64,000 nucleotides of DNA from positions 1 through 64,000 of the forward strand of contig NZ_JAACFU010000001.1 in the NCBI RefSeq assembly GCF_029051725.1. Direction: 5' to 3'. Positions 53,715 to 63,296 of this stretch are shown here, in pieces (positions within the stretch are counted from its first letter, which is position 1; each line of letters begins with the position of its first letter). This DNA is from Bradyrhizobium sp. CSS354 (GTDB lineage Bacteria > Pseudomonadota > Alphaproteobacteria > Rhizobiales > Xanthobacteraceae). The position numbers were made by a program, and so were the translations under genes. Below the pieces are notes generated by a model. That model had not been told where the DNA came from. It did no database searches and was given only the letters and a program-made list of their open reading frames with translations.

Positions 53715-55217
53715 GTGAAGCGGCCGCGCAAGCGCGGCTCGAGCGTCGCGGTCATCGACATCGGCTCCAACTCGGTCCGTCTCGTCGTCTACGAGGGACT
53801 GACGCGGAGCCTGATTCCGATCTTCAACGAGAAGACGCTGTGCGGCCTCGGGCGCGAGGTGCAGAGCACGGGACTGCTCGCGCCTGACGCCGTCGACAAG
53901 GCGCTGACCTCGCTCAAGCGCTTCCGTGCGCTGTGCCGGGTCATGCAGGTCGGGCGGGTGTTTGCGATTGCGACCGCCGCCTGCCGCGACGCCTCCAACG
54001 GCCCCGACTTCATCGCGAAAGCCGAGCGCATCTGCGCGGTGAAGATCGAGATCCTGTCGGGCCCGCGCGAGGCGCGGCTGTCGGCGCTTGGCGTGATCTC
54101 CGGCATCCATCATCCCGACGGCATCGTCGGCGACCTCGGCGGCGGCTCGCTCGAACTGATCGACGTGCGCAAAAACACCGTGCGCAGCGGCGTGACGCTG
54201 CCACTCGGCGGCCTCGCGCTGCAGGACCTCGCGCATAAATCCCTGAAACGCGCCGACCGCATCGTGCGCGAAGCGCTCGACGGGGTGCCGCAGCTCAAGG
54301 CTGGGAGCGGCCGCAGCTTCTACGCGGTCGGCGGCACCTGGCGCGCGCTTGCGCGCATCCACATCATCCAGAGTGGCTATCCGCTCCAGGTGATGCACGG
54401 CTATTCGATTTCGGCTGCCGAGGCGCTCGACTTCTCGCGTCGTCTTCGCCGGCTTGCGGCCGCGGGCATGCTCGCCGACATCGAGATCGTCGCCGATGCC
54501 CGGCGCCCGCTCCTCACCTATGCCGCACTGGTGCTCGAGCACATCATCCGGGTGGCGAAGCCGAAGACCATCGTGTTCTCGACCTTCGGCGTGCGCGAGG
54601 GCCTGCTGCACGAGAAGCTGCCGGACTCCGAACGCAACAAGGACGGACTGATCTGCGCGGCCGAAGAGCTGAACCAGCTGCTGTCGCGTTCGGCAAAGCA
54701 TGCGCGCGAACTGATCGCCTGGACCGACCGCCTCGCGCGCGTGGTGAAGCTGCGCGAGACCCAGGAGGACCGCCGCCTCCGCCACGCCGCGTGCCTGCTG
54801 TCCGACATCGGCTGGCGCGTGCATCCCGACCATCGCGGCGAGCAGACGCTGAGCCTCGTCGTCAACGGCAATTTCGGCGCGATCACCCACACCGAGCGCG
54901 CCTTCGTCGGGTTGTCCGTGTTCTATCGCTATGCGGGCCTCAGCGAGGAAAACCAGCCGCCCGTCGCCATGCAGGAGCTGCTGACGCCGGCGCAGCTCGA
55001 ACGCGCCCGCCTGCTGGGCGCGGCCTTCCGCGTCGCGCATCTAATCTCGGCGGCGCGTCCGGGCGTCTTACCCGCGACGCATTTCCGCAGCCTGGGCCGC
55101 AAGCTGTTGCTGGTGTTCGAGCACCGCCTCGGCGACCTCGTCGCGGATCGCGTCGGCAGCCGCTTCCGCGCGCTCGCCCGGCTGATCAACCGCGCCGGCT
55201 CGATCGTCCGGCGGTAG
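53715..55217 (+). CDS. ppx: Exopolyphosphatase (Ppx/GppA)
   Basis: 500 residues from GTG 53715. The actin-like ATPase core has VAVIDIGSNSVRLVVYEGLT (residues 11-30), ATAACRDASNGPDFI, GIVGDLGGGSLELIDV (near residue 145) and FYAVGGTWRALARIH, then a C-terminal HD-like region (about 320-500). It removes terminal phosphate from polyphosphate or converts pppGpp to ppGpp. It is coupled to ppk. It converges on the PepSY gene with a 5-base gap. Confidence 0.95.
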   Translation: MKRPRKRGSSVAVIDIGSNSVRLVVYEGLTRSLIPIFNEKTLCGLGREVQSTGLLAPDAVDKALTSLKRFRALCRVMQVGRVFAIATAACRDASNGPDFIAKAERICAVKIEILSGPREARLSALGVISGIHHPDGIVGDLGGGSLELIDVRKNTVRSGVTLPLGGLALQDLAHKSLKRADRIVREALDGVPQLKAGSGRSFYAVGGTWRALARIHIIQSGYPLQVMHGYSISAAEALDFSRRLRRLAAAGMLADIEIVADARRPLLTYAALVLEHIIRVAKPKTIVFSTFGVREGLLHEKLPDSERNKDGLICAAEELNQLLSRSAKHARELIAWTDRLARVVKLRETQEDRRLRHAACLLSDIGWRVHPDHRGEQTLSLVVNGNFGAITHTERAFVGLSVFYRYAGLSEENQPPVAMQELLTPAQLERARLLGAAFRVAHLISAARPGVLPATHFRSLGRKLLLVFEHRLGDLVADRVGSRFRALARLINRAGSIVRR

Positions 55218-55222
55218 ATCGG

Positions 55223-56347
55223 CTAGCCTAACCTGATCCTGCCCGGACGTTTCTTGAGCCACATGATCCCGCCGCTGATGAACAGAACGAGGGGAGCGAA
55301 GCCGGCTGCGAAGACGAACAGACGCCCGACGAGTCCGAACGTCGCACCGTTGTGGATCCAGAGCTGTTCGGCCAGATAGCGATCGCCCATCGACGTGGCG
55401 CCCGAAGTGCGATCGTGCACCACCGCGCCGCTCCATGGATCGAGCCAGATCGCCCCCCGCGCACGTACCGCGGGATCAGCGCCTTCGGCCCGGAACTGCA
55501 CGCGCCAGGTGTTGCGCGTTTCGGTTGGCGGATTGAACATGGCAATCGTCGTATCCGGCCTGGCCGCTTGCACGATTCGCACGATCGCATCGGCTGAGAG
55601 CTGCGGCGTCCCTGCGGCCGGCAGTTCGATCCGCGGCGAAGGATCGGGTGTCGGTTGCGACACGAGCCCAACAATGGGACGCACTACGCCAGGAAAAATG
55701 ATCCCGACACCAGTGATCGAGATCATCGTGAGCGCGAGCAGCGCCCAAAAACCAGCCATGCCGTGGACGTCGAAAACAAATCGAAGAAGCGAAACGTCCT
55801 TGCTCACCGATACCGAGCGCCAGAACCGCCCCGGTTTCGGCCACCACAAGAACAGGCCCGAGACGGCCAAGCCGAGCAGTACGAACCCGACAATGCCGAC
55901 CAACTCCTTGCCCCACCACTCATGGAGCAGCAGCGTATAGTGGAGACGGTAAACCTTGAGGGCGAACGCGTTTATGTAGTCACGTCGTCCGAGAACCTTC
56001 CCGTTCGATGGATCGACCATGGTCGTCCAGCGATTGGGGTATCGACCTGTAGTGGTTTCGTGTGCGTGTATCACGACCCAGACCGGCCAAGTCCGGTCCG
56101 GAGCCAGGATTGTGGAAATCGGCGCGGTATCCGCCGCCGCGGCGGCGCGCATCACCTCGCTCAAGGTGACCTTTTGTTCGGGGCCGGCGGGGACGTAGAG
56201 CGCGGAATTCAGAGCGGCGTCGATTTCCCGATAGAAAACGATGAAGCTTCCCGTAAGGCCTATCAGCACCACGACGATGCCGCTGGTCAACCCGAGCCAT
56301 CGGTGAGCCCAGAGAAGCTTGCGCTTTACGCGTCCAGGCCGCTTCAA
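55223..56347 (-). CDS. PepSY-TM domain membrane protein, siderophore-reductase type
   Basis: 374 residues starting at TTG 56347, one base after the receptor's stop, so translation is coupled; the frame continues upstream inside the receptor but with shadow composition. Four or more membrane helices: one after LLWAHRWLGLTSGIVVVLIG, others near 135-160, 185-210 and the C-terminus. PepSY-like segments carry HDRTSGATSMGDRYLAEQLW and the His-containing WAHRWLG and LHYTLLLHEWWG. Such proteins (FoxB/FpvG-like) reduce ferric siderophores in the periplasm. Role is inferred from the receptor partner. Confidence 0.85.
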   Translation of the reverse strand: MKRPGRVKRKLLWAHRWLGLTSGIVVVLIGLTGSFIVFYREIDAALNSALYVPAGPEQKVTLSEVMRAAAAADTAPISTILAPDRTWPVWVVIHAHETTTGRYPNRWTTMVDPSNGKVLGRRDYINAFALKVYRLHYTLLLHEWWGKELVGIVGFVLLGLAVSGLFLWWPKPGRFWRSVSVSKDVSLLRFVFDVHGMAGFWALLALTMISITGVGIIFPGVVRPIVGLVSQPTPDPSPRIELPAAGTPQLSADAIVRIVQAARPDTTIAMFNPPTETRNTWRVQFRAEGADPAVRARGAIWLDPWSGAVVHDRTSGATSMGDRYLAEQLWIHNGATFGLVGRLFVFAAGFAPLVLFISGGIMWLKKRPGRIRLG

Positions 56348-56348
56348 C

Positions 56349-58688
56349 TCAGAAATCCGTGGACATCGACAACAGCAGGGTCCGCGGAGCCCCCTGTGAG
56401 AGCGCGGAGAAGCTTGCCACGCCCGACCAGTAATTTTTATCGAACACGTTCTGGACCAGCGCCCGCAACGTGACAGGCCGGTTGTTGATGCGCGTGTTGT
56501 AGCGGGCACCGAGGTCGAGCCTCGTCCACGCCGGAACGACCTGCGTGTTTGCCGCATCCAGATACTGGTATCCCGTATAGATGGTGCTTGCGACCAGCGT
56601 CAGCCCGGGCGCGAATGGGGTGTCCCATTCGGCGGACAAATTGGCTTGCACCTGAGGCACACCGATCGGCGTCTTGCCGAGATTGGAAGGCGTGCTCGTC
56701 TTCGTCAGCTCCGGGTCGATCAGCGTCACGCCGCCAAGCACGCGAAGGCCTGTCTGCACCTCTCCGAATACCGTGAACTCCAGGCCGCGATTGCGCTGTT
56801 CGGCGTCGGCCCGGAAGACTTTGTCGACACCCAACTGCCCCGATGGCTTGGTGATCTCGAACAGGCTGATCGTGGTGGCCAGCATGCCGAAATCGATCTT
56901 GACGCCGGCTTCGTGTTGCTTGCTGAAATAAGGTGCAAGAACTTCTCCGGAATTGCTCGCCGTCGTTGGTGCGACATCCCCCTTGCTCAGTCCTTCGATG
57001 TAGTTTGCGTACAGGGAGACGTGGCTCCAGGGCTTGACGACCAGACCAACCATCGGCGTGAGCGCCGTTTGATCGTAAGCAGCGCTAACGGCACCCGTGG
57101 CGGTGTTGTAGTTGTTCGACTTCACGCCTTGTTGCCGGACGCCGACGGTCAGCTGAATGCGATCCTGAAAGACCGACAAGGTGTCGGCCAGCGCGAGGCC
57201 GGTCAATTCGGTATCGGAAAGCTTTGGAACAGTCGCGGGAGCCGGAACGAGTTGCTCCGGACGGGCGACCGGAGCATAGATGTTGGACAGCACCGGCGAG
57301 CCGGAAACAGAACCTCGCGACAATTGATCGGTGTAGTAGCTCCCCTGGAAGCTCACGGCATGATTGATCGCACCGGTCCCAAACCGGGCGCGCACGCCGG
57401 CGTCGGCGACGTTCCTGTCAATATCGAATTTGAAGCGGCCGGGTGTCGAACTGGTATTGCCGACCGAGTTCAGGATCGTCGGCGTACCAAACAGACGATC
57501 GACCTGGGTCCTGCCGCCACCGCCGTCGGCGAACACCGTCACGGAATCGGTCACGTCGTATTCGGCGCGTGCTAGCAGCGAGTTGTCATGGACCTTGGCG
57601 AACTCCCAGGCCTGCGTGACATTGCGCCTCCCGACCGGAGCGGTCGGGACAGCGACGCCTGTCGCGACCAGAAACGGCCTTGCGGGCGCGTCGAACTTTT
57701 CTTCCTGGTCGATGAAGTCGAGCGAAGCCCTGAACTTCTCGCCGCGATAGTCGAACGCCGCAGAGCCGACATGCGCCTGGCGGCTCTGGTTGTCGAGCGG
57801 CGTATCGCCGTTGTGATAACTGCCATTGACGCGAATTCCGAATTCGCGGTTCTCGCCGAACCGTCGGCTCACGTCGAGATGCGTGCCGAACTGGGAGTTC
57901 GTCGCGTAGTCGGTGGTAACCCGCGTGAGATCGACGTCACCTGCGCGTTTCGGAACGATGTTGATGGTGCCGCCGACGCTGCTGTTCGGAGCCATGCCGT
58001 AAAGCAGCGCGGTCGGGCCTTTGATGATTTCGATGCGTTCGACATAGTCGGTGAACACACGGTAGTTTGGTGCAACACCATAGACGCCATTGAAGGCAAT
58101 TTCTCCGACATTCCCCTCGCCGATCGGAAAGCCGCGGATGAAGAAGGAGTCGAGAATGCCACCGGTCTGGCCCGTGAAACGGACCGAGGGATCGTTGCTG
58201 ACGACGTCGGCGACCGTGGTGGCCTGTTGATCTTCGATCTTCTTCGCCGTGTAACTGGTGATGTTGAACGGGGTGTCCATGAAGTCCCTGTTGCCCAGCA
58301 AGCCAATTTGCCCTCCGCGGGCCACCTGCCCGCCTGAATAGGCCGGCGGCGGCGTGCCGGGCTTCGGGGCTGCGGGAGTTCCTTCCGCTTGCGTCGTGAC
58401 CCGCCCAACTGCGGGCGAGCTACCGCGGGCTGCTCTTCGGCCGGGATTGGAACGTGCGCGTGCGCGCTGCTTCGGCACGTCTGCCGTAACGGTCACCGCC
58501 GGCAACGTTGTCGCCCGCTCCGTCTCCGGCACAGCGCTCTGCGCGTTGCTGCCGTGAAGCAAGCCGTCGCTGAACAAGGCGATGGAAATCACAGAGGCCG
58601 CGAAAGCTGTCGGTCTGGAGATCCTCGGTCGGGATCTGAAGGCAACAGCAAGAACAGCAACAGGGCGGCAAGTGACTCTCGGCGGCAT
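56349..58688 (-). CDS. TonB-dependent siderophore receptor
   Basis: 779 residues. N-terminal signal region about 1-50, then a TonB-box-like LPAVTVTADVPKQ segment near residue 62. An Ala/Pro/Arg-rich linker follows, then the plug domain (about 130-250) with FMDTPFNITSYTAKKIEDQQ, SFFIRGFPIGE and ERIEIIKGPTALLYGMAP. The barrel follows and ends in the outer-membrane signature STDF. The pattern is that of ferrichrome/pyoverdine-type hydroxamate receptors (FhuE/FpvA group). The ligand is unknown. The coupled PepSY gene follows. ATG 58688 lacks a strong ribosome site. Confidence 0.92.
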   Translation of the reverse strand: MPPRVTCRPVAVLAVAFRSRPRISRPTAFAASVISIALFSDGLLHGSNAQSAVPETERATTLPAVTVTADVPKQRARARSNPGRRAARGSSPAVGRVTTQAEGTPAAPKPGTPPPAYSGGQVARGGQIGLLGNRDFMDTPFNITSYTAKKIEDQQATTVADVVSNDPSVRFTGQTGGILDSFFIRGFPIGEGNVGEIAFNGVYGVAPNYRVFTDYVERIEIIKGPTALLYGMAPNSSVGGTINIVPKRAGDVDLTRVTTDYATNSQFGTHLDVSRRFGENREFGIRVNGSYHNGDTPLDNQSRQAHVGSAAFDYRGEKFRASLDFIDQEEKFDAPARPFLVATGVAVPTAPVGRRNVTQAWEFAKVHDNSLLARAEYDVTDSVTVFADGGGGRTQVDRLFGTPTILNSVGNTSSTPGRFKFDIDRNVADAGVRARFGTGAINHAVSFQGSYYTDQLSRGSVSGSPVLSNIYAPVARPEQLVPAPATVPKLSDTELTGLALADTLSVFQDRIQLTVGVRQQGVKSNNYNTATGAVSAAYDQTALTPMVGLVVKPWSHVSLYANYIEGLSKGDVAPTTASNSGEVLAPYFSKQHEAGVKIDFGMLATTISLFEITKPSGQLGVDKVFRADAEQRNRGLEFTVFGEVQTGLRVLGGVTLIDPELTKTSTPSNLGKTPIGVPQVQANLSAEWDTPFAPGLTLVASTIYTGYQYLDAANTQVVPAWTRLDLGARYNTRINNRPVTLRALVQNVFDKNYWSGVASFSALSQGAPRTLLLSMSTDF

Positions 58689-58783
58689 CTCTTAACAGCT
58701 TCCGGTTTGATTAAATGAATACCGGAGCGACGTGCAGCGGGAACAGTCACCGAGTCAACGAAAACGGTTTTGTTTTCAGTACT

Positions 58784-58804
58784 TTAGAATAAGACAACGT
58801 CTAA
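58784..58804. promoter_or_regulatory. Candidate iron-control (Irr/Fur-type) dyad
   Basis: TTAGA at 58784-58788 and TCTAA at 58800-58804 form a 21-base dyad about 100 bases before the receptor gene. It resembles the TTTAGAA-containing iron-control element of Bradyrhizobium but with a wider spacing than the consensus, so it is a weak candidate. Confidence 0.35.
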
Positions 58805-58902
58805 TTATGGAAGGATCGCCATGGCAATGCTGCGCCGTTCCAGTCCGGCGCGGCTTCCGTAAGCGACAACAGGCTTGGTGCGGACGGAGGCTGCCGCAGA
58901 GA

Positions 58903-59763
58903 TCACTCCGCCGATGCCTTGGCGTGGCGTTCGGAGGACTCCAGAGCGGCCGCGCTCATGCTGCGGCGGCGCCAGATGGAGCCGACGACCAGCACGACGA
59001 CGACGCCGAGAGCTGCGCAGAGATATTCGCCGCCTCCGCCGCCATGGGCGAATTGCGGCGGGATGCGCAAGGCGCCGAGCATGTTGTCCAGCGAGGCGCC
59101 GAACGGACCGTCGAACAGCGTGTGCAGCCTCGGCGCGATGCCGGGATCGGTCGCAATCACCTCGCCCGCGATCCAGCCGAGTAGCGCCGCGCCGGCCCAC
59201 ACCAAAACCGGCAGCTTTGCAAGTAGCGCCATGATCAGCGCCGCACCGGCGACGATCAAGGGCACGCTGATGGCAAGACCGAGCACCAGCAAGGGCGCGC
59301 TGCCATTGGCGGCCGCGGCCACAGCAATGACGTTGTCCAGGCTCATGACGATGTCGGCAACGACGACGATCTGCACGGCCTGCCAAAGATGCGAAGCCGA
59401 CTCGACCCCGTCCTCGTCCTCCTGTTCCGGCACCAGCAGCTTTGCCGCAATCACGATCAGCGCTAGACCGCCGACCAGCTTGAGGTACGGTAGCTCCATC
59501 AGGCTCGCGACGATGCCCGTGAAGATGATCCGCAGCAGCACCGCGGCGCCGGCACCGAAGATCATGCCCCACAGCCGATGCCGCGGCTTGAGGCCGCGGC
59601 AGGCGAGCGCAATCACCAGCGCATTGTCGCCGGACAAGAGGATGTTGATCCAGATGATCTTGCCGACCGCGACCCAGAAGGTCGGTTCGGCCATCTCAAC
59701 GCGGAACTGGGTGAAGAATGCCCCGATCGTAGCGGGATCGAAGATCTGCCAGAGCCAGTTCAC
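58903..59763 (-). CDS. TerC-family integral membrane protein
   Basis: 286 residues with about seven membrane helices. The metal-coordinating pairs of the family are INILLSGDNALVIALACRGL (near residue 42) and VVVADIVMSLDNVIAVAAAA (near residue 138). A Glu/Asp-rich loop (EQEDEDGVES) lies between helices three and four. TerC proteins are linked to metal (manganese, calcium) efflux to the periplasm or tellurium resistance. The C-terminal tail is cytoplasmic, Ser/Glu-rich. No Mn riboswitch of the yybP-ykoY type was seen upstream. It follows ndk, 44 bases away. Confidence 0.88.
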   Translation of the reverse strand: MNWLWQIFDPATIGAFFTQFRVEMAEPTFWVAVGKIIWINILLSGDNALVIALACRGLKPRHRLWGMIFGAGAAVLLRIIFTGIVASLMELPYLKLVGGLALIVIAAKLLVPEQEDEDGVESASHLWQAVQIVVVADIVMSLDNVIAVAAAANGSAPLLVLGLAISVPLIVAGAALIMALLAKLPVLVWAGAALLGWIAGEVIATDPGIAPRLHTLFDGPFGASLDNMLGALRIPPQFAHGGGGGEYLCAALGVVVVLVVGSIWRRRSMSAAALESSERHAKASAE

Positions 59764-59807
59764 ACTACGTCCTTTCGCCGCGTCTCGTTAAATTATCGGC
59801 TGACGGA

Positions 59808-60230
59808 TCAGCCGACGATCTCGTTGCCCGAAAAGAACTGTGCGATCTCGATCGCGGCGGTTTCCGGGGCATCCGAACCGTGCGCGGAGTTCTCGCCGAT
59901 CGACTTTGCGTAGAGCTTGCGGATGGTGCCGTCAGCCGCCTTGGACGGATCGGTCGCACCCATCACGTCGCGATACTTGGAGACGGCACCCTCGCCTTCC
60001 AGCACCTGCACCACCACGGGGCCCGACGTCATGAAGTCCACGAGCTCGCCAAAGAAGGGGCGCGCCTTGTGGACCGAATAGAAGGTCTCGGCCTGTTCCT
60101 TGGTCATGCGGATGCGCTTCTGCGCGACGATGCGCAGGCCCGCCTTCTCGATCACGGCGTTAACCGCACCGGTGAGGTTACGCGCGGTGGCGTCGGGCTT
60201 GATGATCGAGAAGGTGCGTTCGATGGCCAT
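59808..60230 (-). CDS. ndk: Nucleoside diphosphate kinase
   Basis: 140 residues from ATG 60230 ([20 protein letters not shown]), AAGGA 8 bases upstream. The active-site His is in [20 protein letters not shown] near residue 117; IIKPDA and the [14 protein letters not shown] loop are intact. It moves gamma-phosphates between nucleotides. The frame is open further upstream to 60362, but the extra residues are not part of the family. Confidence 0.97.
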   Translation of the reverse strand: MAIERTFSIIKPDATARNLTGAVNAVIEKAGLRIVAQKRIRMTKEQAETFYSVHKARPFFGELVDFMTSGPVVVQVLEGEGAVSKYRDVMGATDPSKAADGTIRKLYAKSIGENSAHGSDAPETAAIEIAQFFSGNEIVG

Positions 60231-60539
60231 GATCATGTCCTTGAAGAGAAAACGGTGGTTCGGAGTTGCCGGGCTTATATCGGCGCCTTCGCCATACGGC
60301 AAGCGACCGCCAAAACCGACTCGCGGGCGCTTCGCCGCAGGCCAGGCGCCGAATTCCAACATGGATTACAACGATTTCACCCAGATGAACCCAATCTGAA
60401 GGCCTCGTCAGGGTTTGGTTCAGCCTCGCTCGGATAACCTCAGGTCCATCGAAACCAAAGCCTCTGCCCGAGGCGGACCGTTTCGGCGGCCTTTCCATCG
60501 ACGCGATAGCCCCGCGCCGGCAGTTTTGAGGAGATCACC

Positions 60540-60797
60540 ATGTTGAGGAAACTTTCGCTCGCCGCGGTCGCCGTGGTCGCGCTCGGTGCCGCGCTGGCCC
60601 CGACCTCCGCCTCCGCGCACTGGCATGGCGGCGGCTGGCATGGCGGCGGTGGCTGGCACCACGGCCACAGTTGGGGTGGACCGCGCTTTTATGCCCGCGG
60701 CCCCGTCGTCTCCTACGGCTATGGCGGCTGCTATGTGCGCCGGCTGGTCCCGACCCCCTGGGGACCCCGCTGGCGGATGATCAACCGCTGCTACTGA
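60540..60797 (+). CDS. Small His/Gly/Trp-rich secreted protein
   Basis: 85 residues. MLRKLSLAAVAVVALGAALA is a signal peptide, cleavage after ASA (residue 26). The mature part starts HWHGGGWHGGGGWHHGHSWG, a His/Gly-rich metal-binding-like stretch, and ends with a Gly/Arg segment with two Cys (GGCYVRRL and INRCY). GAGGAG precedes ATG. Similar short secreted proteins are frequent in Bradyrhizobium; metal chelation is inferred only. A strong hairpin follows. Confidence 0.8.
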   Translation: MLRKLSLAAVAVVALGAALAPTSASAHWHGGGWHGGGGWHHGHSWGGPRFYARGPVVSYGYGGCYVRRLVPTPWGPRWRMINRCY

Positions 60798-60864
60798 GCC
60801 CGACAGCACCTTTCCAAGAGCACCAACCAAGGGTACCTGTGCCCCCCAAGGTACCTTCCGAGCG

Positions 60865-60898
60865 AAGCCCCGGCGTCCCCCAGCGCCGGGGCTTTGTA
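60865..60898 (+). terminator. Rho-independent-type terminator
   Basis: Perfect 11-base-pair stem AAGCCCCGGCG/CGCCGGGGCTT (60865-60875 with 60884-60894), 8-base loop, then TGTATT. It terminates the His/Gly-rich gene. Confidence 0.75.
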
Positions 60899-61029
60899 TT
60901 CGGAGCGGAATATTGCACGGCTTCACACAATTTTTGCTAGAATACCGCGCAATCGCCGCGAGTGGCGAAACCATTTGGGGGCCAAGGACTTGGTACCGTG
61001 TCGCTTCTATGAGAACACGGAACCCTGCG

Positions 61030-61203
61030 ATGGTTAGCCTTTTCGCCGATGACAGCGAGCAAATCGACCGGCGCACCAGCCGCTCGATCCGCGATGCGGT
61101 GGGTGAACGGCTCCAGCAGAGCCTGCGGCCCGAAGCCAGGCTGCCGACGCACCTCGAGCAACTCCTCAATGAGCTGAAGCAGCGCGACCGCGATTCGCAC
61201 TGA
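61030..61203 (+). CDS. Small helical protein, distantly NepR-like
   Basis: 57 residues from ATG 61030, with a weak CGGA ribosome site; ATG 61009 or the frame start 60913 are alternatives. It is charged and helical: DDSEQIDRRTSRSIRDAVGE, then RLQQSLRPEARLPTHLEQLL, then NELKQRD. The I-x-x-x-L ... LPxxLxxLLxxL spacing loosely recalls NepR anti-sigma proteins of the general stress response, but the usual YD..V.EPVPDRF core is not there. It lies 72 bases before the ABC-F gene in the same direction. Confidence 0.55.
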   Translation: MVSLFADDSEQIDRRTSRSIRDAVGERLQQSLRPEARLPTHLEQLLNELKQRDRDSH

Positions 61204-61275
61204 CTTCACAAGAACCGGCTTGCGGACACGGAAAAACGGGGTTGCGTTTGACCCCGGCTGCGGTGACAAGGCCGC

Positions 61276-63138
61276 ATGCTCTCGATCACCGACCTCTCCA
61301 TCCGCCTCGCCGGACGCCTTCTGATTGACCAGAGTTCCGTGCAGATCACGCCCGGATCCCGCGTCGGCATGGTCGGTCGCAACGGCACCGGCAAATCGAC
61401 CCTCTTCAAGGTGATCCGCGGCGAGCTTGCGGCTGAGCACGGCACGGTGACCCTGCCGCCCCGCTGGCGCGTCGGCAGCCTGGCGCAGGAAGCACCGAAC
61501 GGCCCCGAGAGCCTGATCTCGGTCGTGCTCAAGGCCGACCTCGAACGCGACGCGCTGCTCACCGAGGCCGAAAGCGCGACCGACCCGCACCGGATTGCCG
61601 AGATCCAGACCCGGCTGGTCGACATCGACGCGCATTCGGCACCGAGCCGCGCCGCAGCCATCCTCTCCGGCCTCGGCTTCTCCGCCACCGACCAGCTCCG
61701 CCCCTGCGCCGAATTTTCCGGCGGTTGGCGCATGCGCGTCGCGCTTGCCGCAACGCTGTTCGCGGCTCCCGACCTGTTGCTGCTCGACGAGCCCACCAAC
61801 TATCTCGACCTCGAAGGCACGCTGTGGCTCGAGGATCACCTCGCGCATTATCCGCGCACCGTAATCGTGATCAGCCATGACCGCGACCTGCTGGAAAGCT
61901 CGGTCGACCAGATCCTGCATCTCGAACGCGGCAAGCTCACCCTCTATAAAGGCACCTACTCCTCCTTCGAGGAGCAACGCGCCATGCGCGAGATGCTCGA
62001 TGCCAAAGCGGTCAAGCGCCAGGAAGCCGAACGGGCGCGCCTGCAAGCCTTCGTCGATCGCTTCAAGGCCAAGGCCTCGAAAGCCCGCCAGGCCCAATCA
62101 CGCGTCAAAATGCTGGAGCGGCTGAAGCCGATCACGGCGCTGGTCACCCAGGATGTGCGCGAGATCAGCTTTCCCGCGCCCGAGAAAATCCTATCGCCGC
62201 CGATCATCGCCGCCGACAACGTCGTGGTCGGCTACGATCCGAACACGCCCGTCCTTAACCGCGTCACCTTGCGCGTCGACAATGACGACCGCATCGCGCT
62301 GCTCGGCTCTAATGGCAACGGCAAGTCGACGCTGGTGAAACTGCTCGCCGGCCGCCTCGCGCCGTTCTCGGGAAAGGTGACCCGCGCCGACAAGCTCTCG
62401 ATTGCCTATTTCGCCCAGCATCAGCTCGACGAATTGAACGAGGATGCCTCGACCTACGACCACGTCCGCAAGCTGATGGGTGAAGCGCCTGAGGCAAAGG
62501 TGCGCGCACGCGCCGGCGCCATCGGATTCTCCGGCAAGGCGGCCGACACCAAGGTCGGAAAATTGTCCGGCGGCGAGAAGGCGCGGCTCCTGCTGGGGCT
62601 TGCGACCTTCTTCGGCCCCAACATGATCATCCTGGACGAGCCGACCAACCATCTCGACATCGACAGCCGCGCCGCGCTCGCGGAAGCGATCAACGAATTC
62701 CCCGGCGCCGTCATCATGGTTTCGCACGACCGCTATCTGATCGAGTCCTGCGCCGACCAACTCTGGATCGTCGCCGACCGCACCGTGACCAATTACGACG
62801 GCGACCTCGACGAATATCGCCGCCTGGTGCTGTCCGCGCGCAATGGCGAGCCCGCCCCGCGCGAGCGCAACGCGGCGAGCGAGAAGTCGCAGCGCCCGAG
62901 ATCGGACAATCGCGGTTCGCTGAAGAAACGTATCGCGGAAGCCGAATCCGAGATCGCCCGCGTCAGCGAGATCATCAGCAAGATCGACACTGCGCTCGCC
63001 CTGCCCGACATCTTCACCCGCGATCCCAAGCAGGCCGCGCAACTGTCGAAAGCACGCGCGAACGCAGCCGACGCGCTCGCGCGCGCCGAGGAGCAGTGGC
63101 TCGAGGCGAGCACGCAGTTCGACGCGGCGGCGGGTTGA
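61276..63138 (+). CDS. ABC-F family ATPase
   Basis: 620 residues with two ABC ATPase domains and no membrane helices. First domain: Walker A VGRNGTGKSTL (near residue 35), signature FSGGWRMRVALA, Walker B LLLLDEPTNYLDLEGT. A linker of charged helices (about 235-285, PtIM-like) follows. Second domain: LGSNGNGKSTL (near 350), LSGGEKARLLL, ILDEPTNHLDIDSR. A C-terminal coiled coil spans about 550-610. It resembles the Uup/YheS group, which acts on the ribosome rather than in transport. The antisense strand shows long shadow frames. Confidence 0.93.
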   Translation: MLSITDLSIRLAGRLLIDQSSVQITPGSRVGMVGRNGTGKSTLFKVIRGELAAEHGTVTLPPRWRVGSLAQEAPNGPESLISVVLKADLERDALLTEAESATDPHRIAEIQTRLVDIDAHSAPSRAAAILSGLGFSATDQLRPCAEFSGGWRMRVALAATLFAAPDLLLLDEPTNYLDLEGTLWLEDHLAHYPRTVIVISHDRDLLESSVDQILHLERGKLTLYKGTYSSFEEQRAMREMLDAKAVKRQEAERARLQAFVDRFKAKASKARQAQSRVKMLERLKPITALVTQDVREISFPAPEKILSPPIIAADNVVVGYDPNTPVLNRVTLRVDNDDRIALLGSNGNGKSTLVKLLAGRLAPFSGKVTRADKLSIAYFAQHQLDELNEDASTYDHVRKLMGEAPEAKVRARAGAIGFSGKAADTKVGKLSGGEKARLLLGLATFFGPNMIILDEPTNHLDIDSRAALAEAINEFPGAVIMVSHDRYLIESCADQLWIVADRTVTNYDGDLDEYRRLVLSARNGEPAPRERNAASEKSQRPRSDNRGSLKKRIAEAESEIARVSEIISKIDTALALPDIFTRDPKQAAQLSKARANAADALARAEEQWLEASTQFDAAAG

Positions 63139-63296
63139 AGCTCCACGACCGGGCCGACATCAAAATCGCGAAAACAACCCCATGCACAGTACCGGTATTT
63201 TGCTACCCGGTAATTAGCTCTTGAATAGACAGTTCTTTACCGTGTTGGCTTAGCGCGCCCACGGAGCGATGTCGGCTCAAATTGCGCAGGAATGGC

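Noticed and set aside
53550..55040. 496-residue leftward frame over ppx
   Set aside because: Antisense to ppx; high-GC third positions keep the opposite frame open.
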